A stretch of DNA of 64,000 nucleotides from Trichobilharzia szidati (GCA_944472155.2 OX235279.1:63523564-63587563), one strand, 5' to 3'; shown: positions 10,475 to 24,085, counted from the stretch's first letter. Made by a program: numbers and translations. The notes: a model not told the origin generated them from the letters alone.

Positions 10475-13238
10475 TGTGTCTCCTACTTGTTTCACTTTTG
10501 TCTACCTCATTGCAGGTTGTCAGTCTTCGTAGACACTCTACTAGATGTCGTCATACATAGTGTCTGCAAGCAGTCTTTCAACAAATCCACTTACCCCAAA
10601 GTTATTGGCATGAGGCCTTGAGATTATTCACTTCGGGTCGTCAAACAGTTAGTACAATTGTATTACTGATACAATGACATGCAAGGCTTGTACATTTTGC
10701 TATGAAGTTTGCCTGTAATAACATTCCCTCCATACTAAATACAATGCCTGTGATAACAATTCTTCATCTCCATTGGTTCTCTAACCAATGTCAGCTCATC
10801 ATGAAATCCTGTAACCAGTTCATCATTATCTTTTCATTTCGTTGGTGGGTGCGTATATATTAGAAAAAAGCTAACCTTGTCGTATTAGTCCTCGAAACTA
10901 CTTTCACTAATACCCATACTTCTGCTTAGTATCAAGTTATACTCATGGTTCATGGAATACCTTTTACCGCATTCGCAAATAACTATCAAACTATTATTAT
11001 ATGGAGTAGTGAGACAGAAGGCATATTAAATTTAGATGTTAGTGTGTATTTGCAGGTACTGACACAACATATATGTACATGTTTAACTTCAAAACAAGAA
11101 AATTTTATAGAGTTATGTAGGGCTGAGCGCAGTGAGTTAATAGTGTATTCATTACTGTATGCACCCAGTGCAGGTGAAATGCTTCTGTTCAATTTTCAGC
11201 GAAGCTGCAATATCTCCCTGCAAGGTTTCTTCAATGCACTCTCATAGGGAACAATACTTAGTACGGAGGAATCCAGCCAAAAGCATCTGTAATGCAGTCG
11301 GATTACTTTTTCAACCTGTAAACTGAGGAACTGTAGTGCAATACGGCACCACATCCCAGTAGGGTATTCATTGTGTTGTACAGGCACAAGTAGAATTCAT
11401 GGACTGAGCATTTGTTAAATATGGAGGCGTCCCAATGAGTCATTTAGACGAAAGGCTGGCGAAATGAAATACCTTACTCACGCATCTGCGTATGTATGTA
11501 TGTTTTACTTCACGTGAACTCTGGCCCATATTGAGAAGGCATTCCTTTAAATCGATCCTCCGTTGTACGCCTAATTATTGTTCGTATATATGTAATGACT
11601 TGGTGCGTTTCCTAGTTTGCCTATAATTACGGAATGTACATAATATTAAAGAACACAAATGGATTTTCTGAAAACCAGTGGTGTTCCTTCTCTACTCTTA
11701 ACTGATGTCACATTGATTGACACGATTGAAGGAATAGATTGTAACGTGGTGTGTTCTGTGGCTACGAATCGTAGTTACATAGTTTTGAGTTAGTATTAGG
11801 TGTCTAATCCTATTAACCTATGGATATAGTTATTCCATCATTCTAGAAGTCAGGAGCGCACTGTCTTTGGCAGATCTAGTTTTACTTTTTGACTAATTGG
11901 TGTGTAACTTAGCGTTGCGATAGTAGAAAAAACAACTCCAAGAGTAAGTATTTTCTAGGTAAGAACATATTTACTTACTTTGGTGAAAGTTTAATCTTTT
12001 TATTAAGAAAGCCTTGGGATATTGACCTTTACTTAGTAATTAAGAACCAAAAGTTATTCAAGATACAGAATTGTGAATGAAGTAGCACTGGGATGCACTT
12101 ATTCTAACGTAACTGAATAATGATAATCTCTTAGCATATAAACAAGCCGTTTACTTTCACTTTTAATTCAAACGCAAGTTTACTTACTAAATTACTAGTT
12201 TCAGGAGACTGCTCTACTCCTGTCTTCGAAATACTTTGTCCGATTGTGTTTTACTTCTAAATATGTGTATACTGGCCAGTTGCTGTTGCTTATCCAGATA
12301 TACTGTTATTCAGTTACACTGTTCCACCCGTGTTCATATCGATCAAAACATCCCTTAAATCATCAACCTTAACTATTTGCATGTAAACGATGCCAATAAC
12401 TTTATCACCTACTTGATGTTTCGACTTTCGAATAAACAGTATTCCCTTACGTAAGCAACTATTTCAATTTTAACGGATAGTTCTAGCCTTTGACTACTGA
12501 ATTAGTAATTCTCGTTATAAACCATCCTTACAAAATATAGGTACCGATAATAATTACTGCTAACAAATTTGTCACGAGAGCAAGAATGTACTGCATGTTG
12601 ATGACAATATAACTCAGAGGCGGATACAACACATGACCATAATCTCCCGAACTCTGCAGCTCACAACGCTCGATAAAGTTAGTAGTCACTATTACCAAGT
12701 GGAATATCCATTTGAGGCATGGGGAATACATTTATTAGTGACTCAACACCGATTAAAAATCAACGATACTGGAAACCACTTTCTTCAGCAACGAATCCCA
12801 CGAGGTCACTGGAATTACAGGGTAAATAAAAAGGAAAACAAGGGTTCACAGGGTATATACATAAATATGACTATCGATATAATAATTAACGAGTTAACAC
12901 AGTAAGAACTAATTGCAGTTTACATAAATGTATGATTATATCAGTCACTGTTTTTGTCACAAGTGGATATTTAGACAAAGCAATAAGAAGACACAATTTG
13001 CCTGAATCGTGTAGTGTTGTATTTGCGCAACACATTTTGGACAATCTGGCCACACATGGACACGTCATAGGAATATATACGGAATTAATAAAGAGTTAAG
13101 GAATGAGAAAATAAATTTAGGTCGAATTAAAAGGATACATTGAAGGTCAAAATAAACATGAAGATCACTACACCAAATAACAGAGGTGTTAGCGCATCTA
13201 CCCTGACTGGTATCAAAACGAAGTTAACCATGGAAAAT
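10475..13238. other. No gene seen
   Basis: 2.8 kb of AT-rich DNA. Short frames (up to about 100 codons, for example 10945-11247) lack motifs and splice support. Weak Penelope-like wording may start near its right end but could not be supported. Confidence 0.35.
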
Positions 13239-13463
13239 TTAGTGTGATGACGAATTGTTTTCGAACGCACAAAGTGGTTTAAACTTCCTAATTGCCAGGG
13301 CTTCCACAAACTTTAGGATACGCCCCAAACACGTTTTATAGACAGATGTAAAAGACGTCTGAACATCAATTTTATGTCCTGTCTTTGTGATGCGTTTCAC
13401 AATAGAGGAGCTAGGTCTCCTGTATTTGCTCCTGAAGCTATTTAGAAATATACTCTGAGGCAC
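13239..13463 (-). pseudogene. Penelope-like element C-terminal fragment
   Basis: The - strand frame contains 'RRPSSSIVKRITKTGHKID', then 'SFTSVYKTC' and 'RILKFVEALAIRKFKPLC'. This is the typical C-terminal wording of Penelope-like reverse transcriptases after the GIY-YIG domain (compare 'EALAIRDLKPNLCIQKRY' in the copy at 44.6 kb). About 60 codons remain. No RT domain was found upstream with confidence. Confidence 0.55.
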
Positions 13464-16400
13464 TTACTTAGAGACATCGATGAGTCCTCCCTAAGTGGAT
13501 ATGACAACCGCTTCTAAGCCTTACGTCCATAACTTTAATAGATGTTGGACACTACGTTCACGTGATTCCCAAATAATCCTGCGAATCGCCGTTGAACAAA
13601 CGCACATACTATGGCTTCAGGATAATAGCAAAAAGTGGGAAGTTCACGAAAGCAAACCAATTAATAGGACAAAACGAAGCTTATCTCAGATTCCCTTAGG
13701 TACCTGATCACGATGATGTTGTTTAAGTCCAACAAGCACTAGAATATGTTGTAGTGTGCATCCATCTCAGGTAAATATCGGCATGAAACAGCGAATGCTG
13801 CAAGTGATCGCAAAACATGTTGCGGCTTCTGCCAATTTGAGAACACTAATATTCGCTTGTATATATGGATTTCATTGACTTTTAGCAATCGGAACACCAC
13901 ACAAAAGTGCAGAAGCATGCACGAATTCGATATCAACCATAAGCTTCGGTTCCTGCAACAGAAACAGGTACTGCACAACAGCTCATCGGGAAATGTACGA
14001 CCGGTACAGGTTGCTACCAAACTGCAAAGAAATATGTCAAACGACAGTCGTCGAAATGTACGCGAAGCATACCCCGTATGCCAAAGAATCCTATATTTAG
14101 GCCTCCTACCTCACAAGCAACACGTAAATGCTCAAGAACAATATTGAACAACAATTTCCATCTGAATTCATCCAACAAGAGCGAAGTAAGCACCATAATC
14201 ATGTCAACTGCTTTTGTTTGGACGACTAGGCTAGCTTGTCGATGGCCATAATTTCGTGTGCCCGCAAGTGAGATAAACAAGTGATTTACTAACTTGTGAT
14301 TGGCCAGTTTGTCATTCGAGCTGCGGTAATTTCAGACATCAGTTAGCTGCTTGGTTAAGTTCTCAATTTCCAGGAGCGTTTTATCAAGTCGGGTGCATAA
14401 CTGACAACACAAACTATTACAGCTCATGATAGAAATGATATACCAGAGGATTCACTTGCTGAATTCAATGAATTCATCCCATATCAAGATATAAGGACTT
14501 CGCAGGAGTGTCAAGAATGCAGACAATGTTCCGAAGAGGTGGTAACTTCACGTAACTTCAATTATCGCATGACTATTATTTTCAGATTTCCTTAAATAAG
14601 TATAGAATAAACAGCGGTCTGGTTAATCACGATAAAAACTGCATGGTTGGCCCGGCATATGAGTATACTTATGTATGTGTTGGTATACCTACATATACTG
14701 TGTTCTTGTCACGAAGATTGGAAAGCATCACAGTGAACAGTGTAATACATGTGGGCCACATGTTTTTATTTGACATAAACTTGGTCTTCATTCTGTTTCA
14801 TAATGAATTGTGAGTTCATTTGGAATAAACTAGCTGACCACATCAGCATTGCGAGAATACAGTGAAAGTAAGTAAACACCTGCTTCATAAGATTAAGTGA
14901 TATATTTAATTGACATGATTGTATTGTTATTATTATTGCTATCAAGACTCTTATTATTTGTCACAAAGCCGCAGCATTTTTATTAACGTCTTTGTACAAG
15001 CTTTGAAAACAACTGCATAACTTGTCGTTAAATAATTTTATCATTTCATTATGCTTCGATGGACTCACTAGATATCAGCCAGCGATAAGTTGCGAAGTCC
15101 CTCTAGTTTAGTTAAAACTTTAGCTACTTATATACATTGTTTCTAAAGTGATTACTTGTAAATGCTTGTCAGGAAAATTTTTTATTTAGATCATACATGT
15201 ACTACTTAAGTTAATAATGCTTTTCTTAAACTTTTCCAGACTTATGGAGAAAGATATTTGTGCTGTGTACGCAGATGAAACCTACTGACAGCAACGGAGG
15301 ACTGGTCATCTGAATTATCTGTAAATCTGAAATCTGATTTTTGTTTAATAAATAATTTTTCAGTGAATCTGTGTTCCCTTTGTTGTAATGCGATTGTCTT
15401 CCAGTAACGTTAGTAACATGTGCTAAGGCAGGAATTGAGTGTAAACTGTTAGGAGTAAATACGGCGTCTGGGAAACTTTTGTTTAAGCGATTACATGAAC
15501 AGATAGCAACGTACCGTGTCCTGTGGCTGTAAACCGTAGGCAATCTGTTTCTGATTATTATGATAACCGTAGTTACACGGAGTTATAAATCTAACAGTTT
15601 AGGTACGATCTACGCTTATGGTACATTGCGACACGTAGAAATACCAAGCAGACATTCTCAGGTAGATTTACTTCCACTTTGTTACTTTAAATCGTGAATC
15701 AGTTTATGTGTTCTGCTAAGACGGTAGATAACTCGAAATGCTTTACAATCGCGATACCTCCTCTGAAATTTGAACATATTTACCTTATTTAACCACAACA
15801 TAATCTTTTTACCCAAGGCTTCTCCGAATATCAGCTTTTACTCGGTATTTCAAGAATATCCTCATATACTCTGTACCTTAAAACTTAAGCAAGGCCTAAT
15901 ATTCGGTCTTATCAATTAGATTATACAAACGAAAGACGAAGAACAGATTTATTAATGAATTAACATGTAATATCATATCAGTGAAACTGCGGAAATCTTC
16001 TATAGCACAAAACTCCATGAAATCCGCAAAAGTAGCTATCACCTGAAAAAAGAAATTTAGCAATCAAAAGATTTAAGCATTGTTATCATTATAAATACAA
16101 GCTTTAAGCAATCGAAAATACTAGGTAATGCGTTAAATTGTGTGTACTTACGTCATTCAATATTTTTCAAGCAGGCAAAACGGACATTGCATCTGTCTGT
16201 AAAGACCAAATCTTTGCAGTATAGAGAGTAAATAACATGTGAAAATAATTTTCGAGGATTTCCGTAGATTTCCTATAAGTAGATACATGTGGAGGATATT
16301 TGACCACAGCGCTTAAGGTGCACAGAAGAGTAAGTGAAAATGACTAACAAAACGAACTAGCCTACCTCATTATGTCCTTAGAACTGCAAAAAACATAACC

Positions 16401-16679
16401 AAAAGTCGTTGTAATGTGTGCCTTTAAGTAGTATGGCATTTTCTCAAAGAAACACTACGAATTTCAACTATTTGCAAACAGGCTGTAAATTATGGCTGGA
16501 CAATGACACCATCAATTGCAGTTTATGCGAAAAACACCTAATTTCATCAACTTTTAGCCGGAATACAAGCGTAAAAGTATGAAAAACAGCGAACAGTTAC
16601 CTAATTTAGAGGTTTTTCAGTAAATATAGCCTGTAGACATAAACTGATCAAATAATAATATATATTTCGTATAAACGGG
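13464..16679. other. No gene seen; possible further Penelope scraps
   Basis: Mostly unremarkable AT-rich DNA. Around 14040-14210 the + strand hints at the 'LPYLGLLSHQ...KLKNNIEQQFPS' wording of Penelope-like elements, in broken frames. A 105-codon - strand frame at 15543-15226 has no recognisable family. Confidence 0.3.
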
Positions 16680-17200
16680 TAAGTTTACATGGAATGCATG
16701 CCATTTTTACAGGCACGATCAATTATGTTACGAATTACAATTGTGAATTAGCACACATTATCACTTTAAAAAGTTCAAATTGTTGAATTATAGTACAAGC
16801 AATCGGAACAGATTCTTATAATTGTTAATTTGTAAATCTTTCACGAAGGTCTCCATCGAAGTTGAATGACAACCCCTGCTTCTTTCCTGATGATAGTAAT
16901 GGCTCATCGATAAACAACATATATCTGAGTGACTGCTGCGAACCCACGTGCTTGAGTGCCATTTCAGGAAGAGGAGAAAATCCTGCACAGCTGTAAATTG
17001 GTGTAAAATACAATCATGAATAATACATTATTGGAAGGATATTTACACGAAAGATACAAGAATAAGCTATACAGTACTTGATATGATAGTGCACATTTGC
17101 AATGCATGATGCTAACCATATTGGTCTTACAGTGGAAAACTATGACGTTTTCTACGAAAATATAGTTATCCTCAAACCACGAGTGTTGTTATGTTTTTTT
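16680..17200. repeat. Diverged direct repeat, unit A
   Basis: Matches 19815-20260 in the same orientation: shared landmarks are 'GGAATGCATGCCATTTTTAC' versus 'GGGATGCATGCCATTTCTAC', 'GTACAAGCAATC.GAACAG' and 'GCTAACCATATTGGTCTTA' versus 'GCTAACCATGTCAGTATAA'. The two units bracket the long element at 17.5-19.8 kb. No coding function recognised. Confidence 0.65.
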
Positions 17201-17547
17201 GATCATCAGAGCAACCGAACTTATTGCGACAGAAGGGTGTAAATGAGCAAAGAGAAAAAATTAAATTTCAGCTTTATTAAAGTCCTAGGATGCTGAGATA
17301 AGATAGAGTATAATAGTAATTAGGTATAAGGATTATCGTGGAGTATATAAGTGACATTTCAGATAGAAGTGGCTTGAAGGATTAGAACCTGTTGGATATG
17401 GTGACCTGTAGGATGTCTGGCGAACTTGTGTATGGCCCATGGAGTAGCATCTTGACAAGAAACTGGGCAGGCTTGTAGATGTTAGGAGTGAAAGCATTAT
17501 TTTTTTATAAGTGACTTACGGCCGTAAACAGGCTGTCGACGACTAGG

Positions 17548-19790
17548 GGTGAGGATATACATTATCGCGCTTTTAATTCACCGCGCTTCTGGTTTTCTCG
17601 TCTTTCATTGGCTAGAACAGTGGCGGTCAATTGGAGTTTTGATTGTCATAGGTGGGTACTACCATGTGCGGTTTCGAGTGGTTATGTTATGCGTGGTTTG
17701 CAAGCAACTTTGACGAATGTAAATGTAACATTTGACTATTCTAACGTTGTTTCACAGTTTTTTTATACAGATACAGTGCTCTTTTCGATGTACACTCTCT
17801 TGAGACTGGTCAGCCAATATGGTGGTTATCAGTGACTACGATCCCATGGGTCCCACGTATTTCTTGAGTTGTGGTTATACGTACTGTATTTTCTACTTCG
17901 ATATTTCTCACTCACATAGTGTATTATTATGTGTCTCTTGTGAAGTATCTGTGACAGGCTTAGGCAATAATGTGCTTCATTAACGAGGTCTTTTTCAAGA
18001 ATTTCATCGCAGGTATTCAGTGCGAGCGGAAGCAGCACATATGGGAGAACCTGCGAACGCATCGGAAGACTTTCAAAAAGCGAGAACCTTATAAATTCTT
18101 ATCGGTGATGACCTTTTTCACATACCAGTATGTGGCTATGTTCACATGCAGAGGAAAAATCGGCGAGGCATTGTACAGCAGTGAGACAACTTTGTGGAAC
18201 TTTCATCTAGAGTGCATGTTTCTTTCTATTATTTTTGTTCCTCAAACCACTAACAAAGTATTGTTGAATGTATTCTTGTAGTATGATTCGATGGCACCAT
18301 TATTGGCAGTTAATGAAATTATACATGCGTAATTTTCATGATATTTTCTGCACCATTGATGTGCTCCACATTTCAAAAGAATTGCAAGCCATGATGAATA
18401 AATTTGTTGAATACTAAAGTCATGCATGTTAATTATGTAAATGCTTAATTTATGCAAATGAATTTAATCTGTACCACTTTTAGGAATGTCGAGTCGTAAT
18501 GAGGCCTGTCAGTTAGTTAAATTCAATGAAAGCAGATGTAGTCGCATTCAGATGAAGACACCCAAAAACACTGACGAGTGTTTTGCGACTTATTACCAGA
18601 TACACTTGCGTAATTAGTTGTAGGAATTGATTCTATATACAACAGCAAGTGAAGGTAAGTTCACTCGTTCACTTATAACCATGCAGATATTCTTTATCCA
18701 GTTCGTGATACCGGATAACTTCGGACGTGGGCATACAGTTCTGTATACATGAATTGCTAAAGAATTTAAGGGTGACGCAATTTGAACGCTGGGCAGTTTC
18801 CATCGATTAATGGGAGATACTTCCCTAACGAAGACTTTCATCTGTGACCGTCCACCGCCCATGCATGTTAATAAGCTTGTTTGCGTTGTAGCGAAATAAA
18901 ATTTTCTATCTAATATTGTTGTGTTCTAATTGTTCTGCATGCGGTGGAAGTACGGCATGCTAGACCGGTGCTCCTTAGGATCTGAACTCGTTACTATGCG
19001 TAGGTGTAATTCTGTAGGAACACTATCGATTGATATAAGTGTTGAATTATAAGTACTTTAGTCAAGCCTAAACATCTGCCTAAACTTACGCGAGTACGTC
19101 TCCCAGTCATAGGTAAATCTGTAGGGACCAATGACAAAAATGCCTAACTTCAGTATTTGGAAAATAAGAACAGAACTTAGGCACTGCGGTGGAGTTCGAT
19201 TTCGCATAATATTAAGTGTATTCAAAAATAGTGCATCACTGCTATTTCATTTAAAGCTTAATGTTAATCTTTATGATTACGGGCGTTAACGTATAGCGTA
19301 AAATGAAGTCCACACGAGACGATTAGTCAAGTAGATTGATTAGTAGCAATCGTAATAAGATTTACCTCACGTTGAATTATACCACCAATTACGTTCTCAA
19401 GTCCCACTGATAAGTCAGGCCTTTATCTCGTCATGATGTCAAATTTAGTTTCAATCAGATATAATAAGAAAAGTATGGAGAGCAGGATGTTAAATATATT
19501 TAATGAAAAATAATAACAAGCAAATGTCTTCACACAATTATTTTTCGTAATTATTCTGGCTTTGTCGAATTGCTGTGACCAGGTTGACTGACTTTGCCCG
19601 ACATCTGCAAATAAGTGAATAAAGTGTATTTTTTAAATCGCTATAGTTAGAAAACTAATATAAAAGTTAAACGCTGTATATTTGCCTACCTTTGCTGAAA
19701 AAGGTTCATTCTCCTTTTTCATTCTTTGGTCATGACAGCATTCTTGTGTGGTTTTCACTGTCACACTCATTTTTCAAGCAAATGATAATA
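17548..19790 (+). repeat. Long element with inverted-end sequence, copy E1
   Basis: Starts 'GGTGAGGATATACATTATCG', then 'TTTTAATTCACCGCGCTTCT' and 'GGTTTTCTCGTCTTTCATTG'. It is collinear with copy E3 (29501-32182): shared blocks include 'ACGGCATGCTAGACCGGTGC', 'GTATGGAGAGCAGGATGTTA' and 'TGCTGAAAAAGGTTCATT'. The segment 17625-17810 is almost identical, in reverse, to 28995-29165. No transposase was recognised, so it is either a non-autonomous DNA transposon or another long repeat. The right end is not defined; similarity to E3 fades near 19790. Confidence 0.6.
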
Positions 19791-19814
19791 ATTCAATACG
19801 TCGTATGAACTGGT

Positions 19815-20260
19815 GTTTACAAGGGATGCATGCCATTTCTACAGGCTCAATAAGCTATGTTATAAATTGCAATCGTGAAGTGTCATAAATTAACACTTTT
19901 TCATAATTTTGAATCGTTCGATTATTGTACAAGCAATCAGAACAGGTTATCATCAATTTGAAATCACGAACTCTTCAAAATGAACACTGTATATTTTGGT
20001 AGGAGCTATGCCCTCACGTAATTAAAAGACATTTCAGCAGAAGGAAAACGTCCCGAGAAACTGCAAGATGGCATAAAATGCAATTGTCGATAATGCGTCA
20101 TTTAAAGTTCACCTACAAGATATATACGGCAAGTGGCTATAGAGTCCTTGGAATGGTAGTATACATTTGCGATGTTTAATGCTAACCATGTCAGTATAAG
20201 CATGAAAGCTATAACGTTTTCGATGAAAATACAGCTTTGTTCAAACGCTAGTGCTGTTGT
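19815..20260. repeat. Diverged direct repeat, unit A'
   Basis: Second copy of the 16.68-17.20 kb unit, about 3.1 kb downstream, same orientation and moderately diverged. It abuts LINE remains on its right. Confidence 0.65.
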
Positions 20261-20335
20261 GTTTCTAGGAGAAGAGTTTTGGGTTGATCCCGAACCTCTG
20301 CCTCCTACCGATGAGGAATTTGCCATTCCAGTTTA

Positions 20336-21250
20336 GTAAGCTGCATTCGACGCCAAGACTTTCCAACTTTGCGAGTAGTCTTCTATGAGGAACTTTATGG
20401 AATGCTTTGCTGAAGTCTATGAAAACAACTTTGATGGACCCTCCATTGCTTCTTGCCCTTACTCACCTTTCCCTTGCAGTGAGGTTTGACAGGCATGAGA
20501 GGTTTCCCAGGAAGCCACGCTGTGCTCTGGATAACAATTTGTTATTTTCTAGATATGCGACGATACTTTTCTTGATGATTCTTTCCCCGGGCTTGATTAA
20601 GTCTCTGCTGAGACCAATAAGCCAGCAGATTGAAGGGCTTTATCTGGATCCTCCTTTGCGGGTAGGGTTACTATGGTGTCTTTCTGGTTACGCCGTAACA
20701 CTCCATTTCAGAAATATAGGTTGAAGATCGTGGTCAGTGGGTCAGTTACGTGAGCTCATAGCTCCATGCGAAGCCTAGAATGAAGATAATCAGCACCCAT
20801 TGGTCTTCCTGCGTCTAGTTGACTTAGGCAGTTAAGCGCGATGCTTTGGTCAACATCAACGGGGTCTATACTGTATTTCTATGATGCAGCCGGAGTTGAC
20901 CCCCTTGGAGTGCGATGACTTCTGTGTAAAGACTTGTCTGCCTTTACTTCTGCTTTTTATTGATCTTCTCCGATTGTGCCTCTGTCAGTAGTCAGACTCG
21001 GGATTCCATAGGATGTCTGTGCTGAAGGGAACTTACTGTCTGACAGAGACGCGTCAAGAACGTGTATTGTCTTGCCGATGACGCTAGACATGTCATTGTG
21101 ACAGTGTTTTTCTGCGATGGAGGACCCTTGCAGTCCAGGGGCTTTAATTCCCCACTGAGCGTCTCATTGGCTTCTTCAACACAGAACGTAGTCGTAATCT
21201 AGCAGCCTTTACGTATCCAGTTAACCAGAGGTCCGCAGCAGCTCTTGTAT
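20336..21250 (-). mobile_element. Decayed LINE reverse transcriptase (CR1/jockey-like)
   Basis: Read on the - strand in broken frames. N-to-C order: 'KPGERIIKKSIVAYLENNKL', 'SRAQRGFLGNLSCLSNLT', then 'VVFIDFSKAFHKVPHRRLL' with the first catalytic Asp of the palm, and 'AKLESLGVECSLLNW'. These match RT motifs 1 to 2A of CR1/jockey-type LINEs. The rest of the palm (F/YADD box) is missing, so the copy is truncated near 20336. The + strand frame of 105 codons at 20407 is its antisense. Confidence 0.75.
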
Positions 21251-22061
21251 GCTGCCGAGGTTATGTTTGTGCAGATACCGTGAAATAATCTCCTGCAGCT
21301 GTTATACTGCACACCTTCTTTAGCTGGGAACTGAAATATAACTCTTCCGTAACTGTTTCTTTTTGATAGGCATATTTCTGAGAGTGAATTGGGACTAGAA
21401 GATGCAAAATATGACCTGAGGAATAATTTCTGTATAAATCAGTGATAAAAAACCAATGCCCGTATAAGAATGGATGTTTGATGACTATAATGTTACAAAA
21501 ACATACATCCTGTGAGTAAGCAGACTCAAAAGTATGAAGAAAACTAACTTTGACCAGAATAAACTTATTTAAAGTTAGTCTATAAACTTTTGCAGCGTAT
21601 AAAACAACAAAAGCCGAAATTGAACGAGAGCGTGCAAAATTCACTTCGTTTTAAAGGTTCTCGAGAACTGGTAATTTCCTAGCGTCTATATAATCTTTAA
21701 AAGTAATGTCCTGAAATACAGATAGCTTACAGATCTCTTACATCAGAAACTATAGATCCTTTCGTTTAAAATCAGTTTGTATAAATAGACGAATTATTTA
21801 TCATTCGAAAATCATTGGAGACAAGGTGGCCTACAATCTCCAATGATTGTCCTGATTACAGTAGACTGGATAATGCGACAGACAGCGGACAGAAAGGAGA
21901 CAGGCATATAATGAACCCACAAAAAACCCGTAAGATCTGGATTTCGCCGATGTGATGCGTGTCTGATTTCCCACAAACTGGGAGATATGTGAGTGAAAAG
22001 CAACCTGTTGGAGGAATATAGGACCTCAGGTGAGTATAAAGAAAACAGAGGTGATAATGAA
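21251..22061. other. No gene supported; one 127-codon antisense frame
   Basis: The - strand has an open frame of 127 codons (21644-21261). It contains no motif I recognise, and no upstream splice partner was found. It may be chance in AT-rich DNA. Confidence 0.3.
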
Positions 22062-22179
22062 GATTCCTGGCCAACAGCAACAGCAGGAACAGACAACAAT
22101 TAGCATGAATGGGAGAAATCTGAGAGAAGAAACCTACTTTACTAACCTACCTGGGAAGCATCATTTCAAGCACACGTAG

Positions 22180-24085
22180 ATATATATATTTATTCCTGTT
22201 TATGCAGGAACATACCAATTGTACAGGCATGGATAAGTTATTATATAAATTACAGTTTGTTTGTTCAATCTAACATTAGAGTCAGTCAGAACAGTCTGCA
22301 AAATAGTCTGTCTGTGTAACACATAAAGAGATATAGAAATATTGTCTTCGCATTAACAACAAACCCAGACTTCAGATGAATGTGATACAAATATCTGGGA
22401 AAAATAAAGCTTGAAGTCAATTCCCCTATAAAACTTTGTTGTGTACAGCATCCGTGAGATAAAGTTTATTGATGTATTATTTTGAGTCAATAATGTATTT
22501 ATTCCACTTTTGTCAGCAGTCTTATCGTAGTTTTATAATAGGAAAGAAATTTGATCTTTGATACGAAAATTAGATAAGGTAATGTGAGATTGTTTTACTG
22601 CATCAAATGGGGTCAATTCTAGAACTATCCATTTGCGCCATTTGCGTCAGCATGGCAGACTGTACATGTAATTTGAGTAATACATTGAAAACTGTTTGAA
22701 AACCAGTTGTTTCTTTATATCAGATCAAGAATACTCCTTGTACAGAATGTTGGCCAGCGTTTTCAAGTGGTTGCAACGGATCGTTCATGGAATTTGAGTT
22801 TGCATTTACTTAAATGGTCATTTCAGTTTAGATGATGGGTTGTTCGACCTCGACCAGGAGATATATAGAAGTGCAGGCTCAGGATATAATAACAGAAAGA
22901 GAAAGTATGTAAACATGAACAGGACGTTAATATTTTATGTATATATAAATGTTTATAAATGTATATCATTGTATAGTAAACACTACCTATAATCTAGTTG
23001 TTCTTTCATGTATTTTTGCGAAGTCTTAGAGTTTATTTAGTGTCATAATATTTAGTAATGAGTCTAGGCGTTATAGTGTTCTAATAGCTCATGCGTTTTA
23101 GAAATAAGTGGTGCGGTGTGATTGGCATAGTCATTAGGATGAAGCAGTTCATATAGCAAGCGTTTGAAGGTTATGATAGAGTGACAGGTCCTTATTTCTA
23201 GGGGTAAACTGTTCCAGATCTTAGAGTACATGACTATGAAGAAGTTTGCACGGAGTGTTGTCTTGCAGTTTATCCTAGATACTGTGCACGTTTGGTTACG
23301 AAGATTGTAAGAGCCTTCCGGTGAGAACTGTATTTCCTTACTGTCTGAGAATGATATTTTATGCAATATTTTAAAGAAAAATGTTAGGTTAATGCTCAAT
23401 CGTCTCATCCAGAGTGGGTCGATACCTAGAGTTATACACCTTGATGTGTAGTCCTTTTCGCAGTCAAATCCTAGTAGTTTAGACGTGAAGTATCGTTGGA
23501 CACTTTCTATTTTAAGTTTGTCACTTACGCGAGTGCTGCTGAGAATAAATGGACAATATTCAAGTAGTGGTCTGACACAAGTTTTATATAATAATAGTTT
23601 TGCTTCGAAGCTGTGGAAATTCCTGCATCCTAAGAGCATCCTCGATTTACGCGTCTGTGTCGCCACTTGCTCAGAAAATGTCAAGTCACTAGAGTACCTG
23701 AGTCCTAGGTCAACAACACTTTGGAGTTTAGGCAAGTCGATAGATTCAAGTACCAGTTTAATATTTATTGAGAGTGCACCGAAGCATATCCAACCACATT
23801 TTTTAAGGTTGAATTTTAGGTTCCATGTGGAGGACCATGCAGTTACTCGATCTAGTTCTTCCTGAACAGCTTTCTGAAAGTACCCTAAGTCATCACAGTG
23901 GAATGTGTAAGCTACTTTAAGATCATCTGCAAAGATGAATGGTTTGCCAAGTGAGAAACAGCTGCATATGTCGTTGACATATAGAGTGAATAGGAGGGGG
24001 CCTAAGACGCTACCTTGAACTACTCCAGAAGTGACTGGACTAGGTTTAGAGTTTACAGAACCCAGTCTAACTACTTGGGACCTGA
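22180..24085 (-). mobile_element. 5'-truncated CR1-like LINE inserted in the RTE
   Basis: On the - strand it starts abruptly inside the palm of the reverse transcriptase (near 24085) and runs through the C-terminal region and an untranslated 3' part to 'GTTCCTGCATAAACAGGAAT' followed by an ATATAT tail at 22190-22180. The 3' end carries the short hairpin CCTG...CAGG (about 22196-22207), which may be a recognition element for the reverse transcriptase. The 5' truncation and the simple-sequence 3' tail are what target-primed reverse transcription leaves. Confidence 0.8.
23064..24083 (-). CDS. CR1-like reverse transcriptase, C-terminal part, open frame
   Basis: About 340 codons without a stop. 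The N-terminus is missing, and apparent start codons upstream (up to 24122) lie in the flanking RTE, so no real start exists. Visible parts in order: 'TSGVVQGSVLGPLLFTLYVN' (palm motif with QGS and GPLLF), 'KPFIFADDLKVAY' (F-A-D-D catalytic box), 'WNLKFNLKKCGWICF' (next palm motif), and 'KTCVRPLLEYCPFILSS' plus a basic C-terminal domain ending 'LLEHYNA'. The enzyme would copy LINE RNA at a nicked target. The lack of stops suggests this copy inserted recently compared with the other LINEs here. Confidence 0.85.
   Translation of the reverse strand, partial: RSQVVRLGSVNSKPSPVTSGVVQGSVLGPLLFTLYVNDICSCFSLGKPFIFADDLKVAYTFHCDDLGYFQKAVQEELDRVTAWSSTWNLKFNLKKCGWICFGALSINIKLVLESIDLPKLQSVVDLGLRYSSDLTFSEQVATQTRKSRMLLGCRNFHSFEAKLLLYKTCVRPLLEYCPFILSSTRVSDKLKIESVQRYFTSKLLGFDCEKDYTSRCITLGIDPLWMRRLSINLTFFFKILHKISFSDSKEIQFSPEGSYNLRNQTCTVSRINCKTTLRANFFIVMYSKIWNSLPLEIRTCHSIITFKRLLYELLHPNDYANHTAPLISKTHELLEHYNA

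Noticed and set aside
15226..15543. 105-codon - strand frame as an exon
   Set aside because: No convincing splice borders in phase with any neighbour, and no recognised family.
20407..20724. 105-codon + strand frame
   Set aside because: Antisense to LINE RT motifs on the - strand.
21261..21644. 127-codon - strand frame as a gene
   Set aside because: No motif, no splice partner and no second copy; length is within chance expectation for 64 kb of AT-rich sequence.
23485..23865. 126-codon + strand frame
   Set aside because: Fully antisense to the CR1-like reverse transcriptase.
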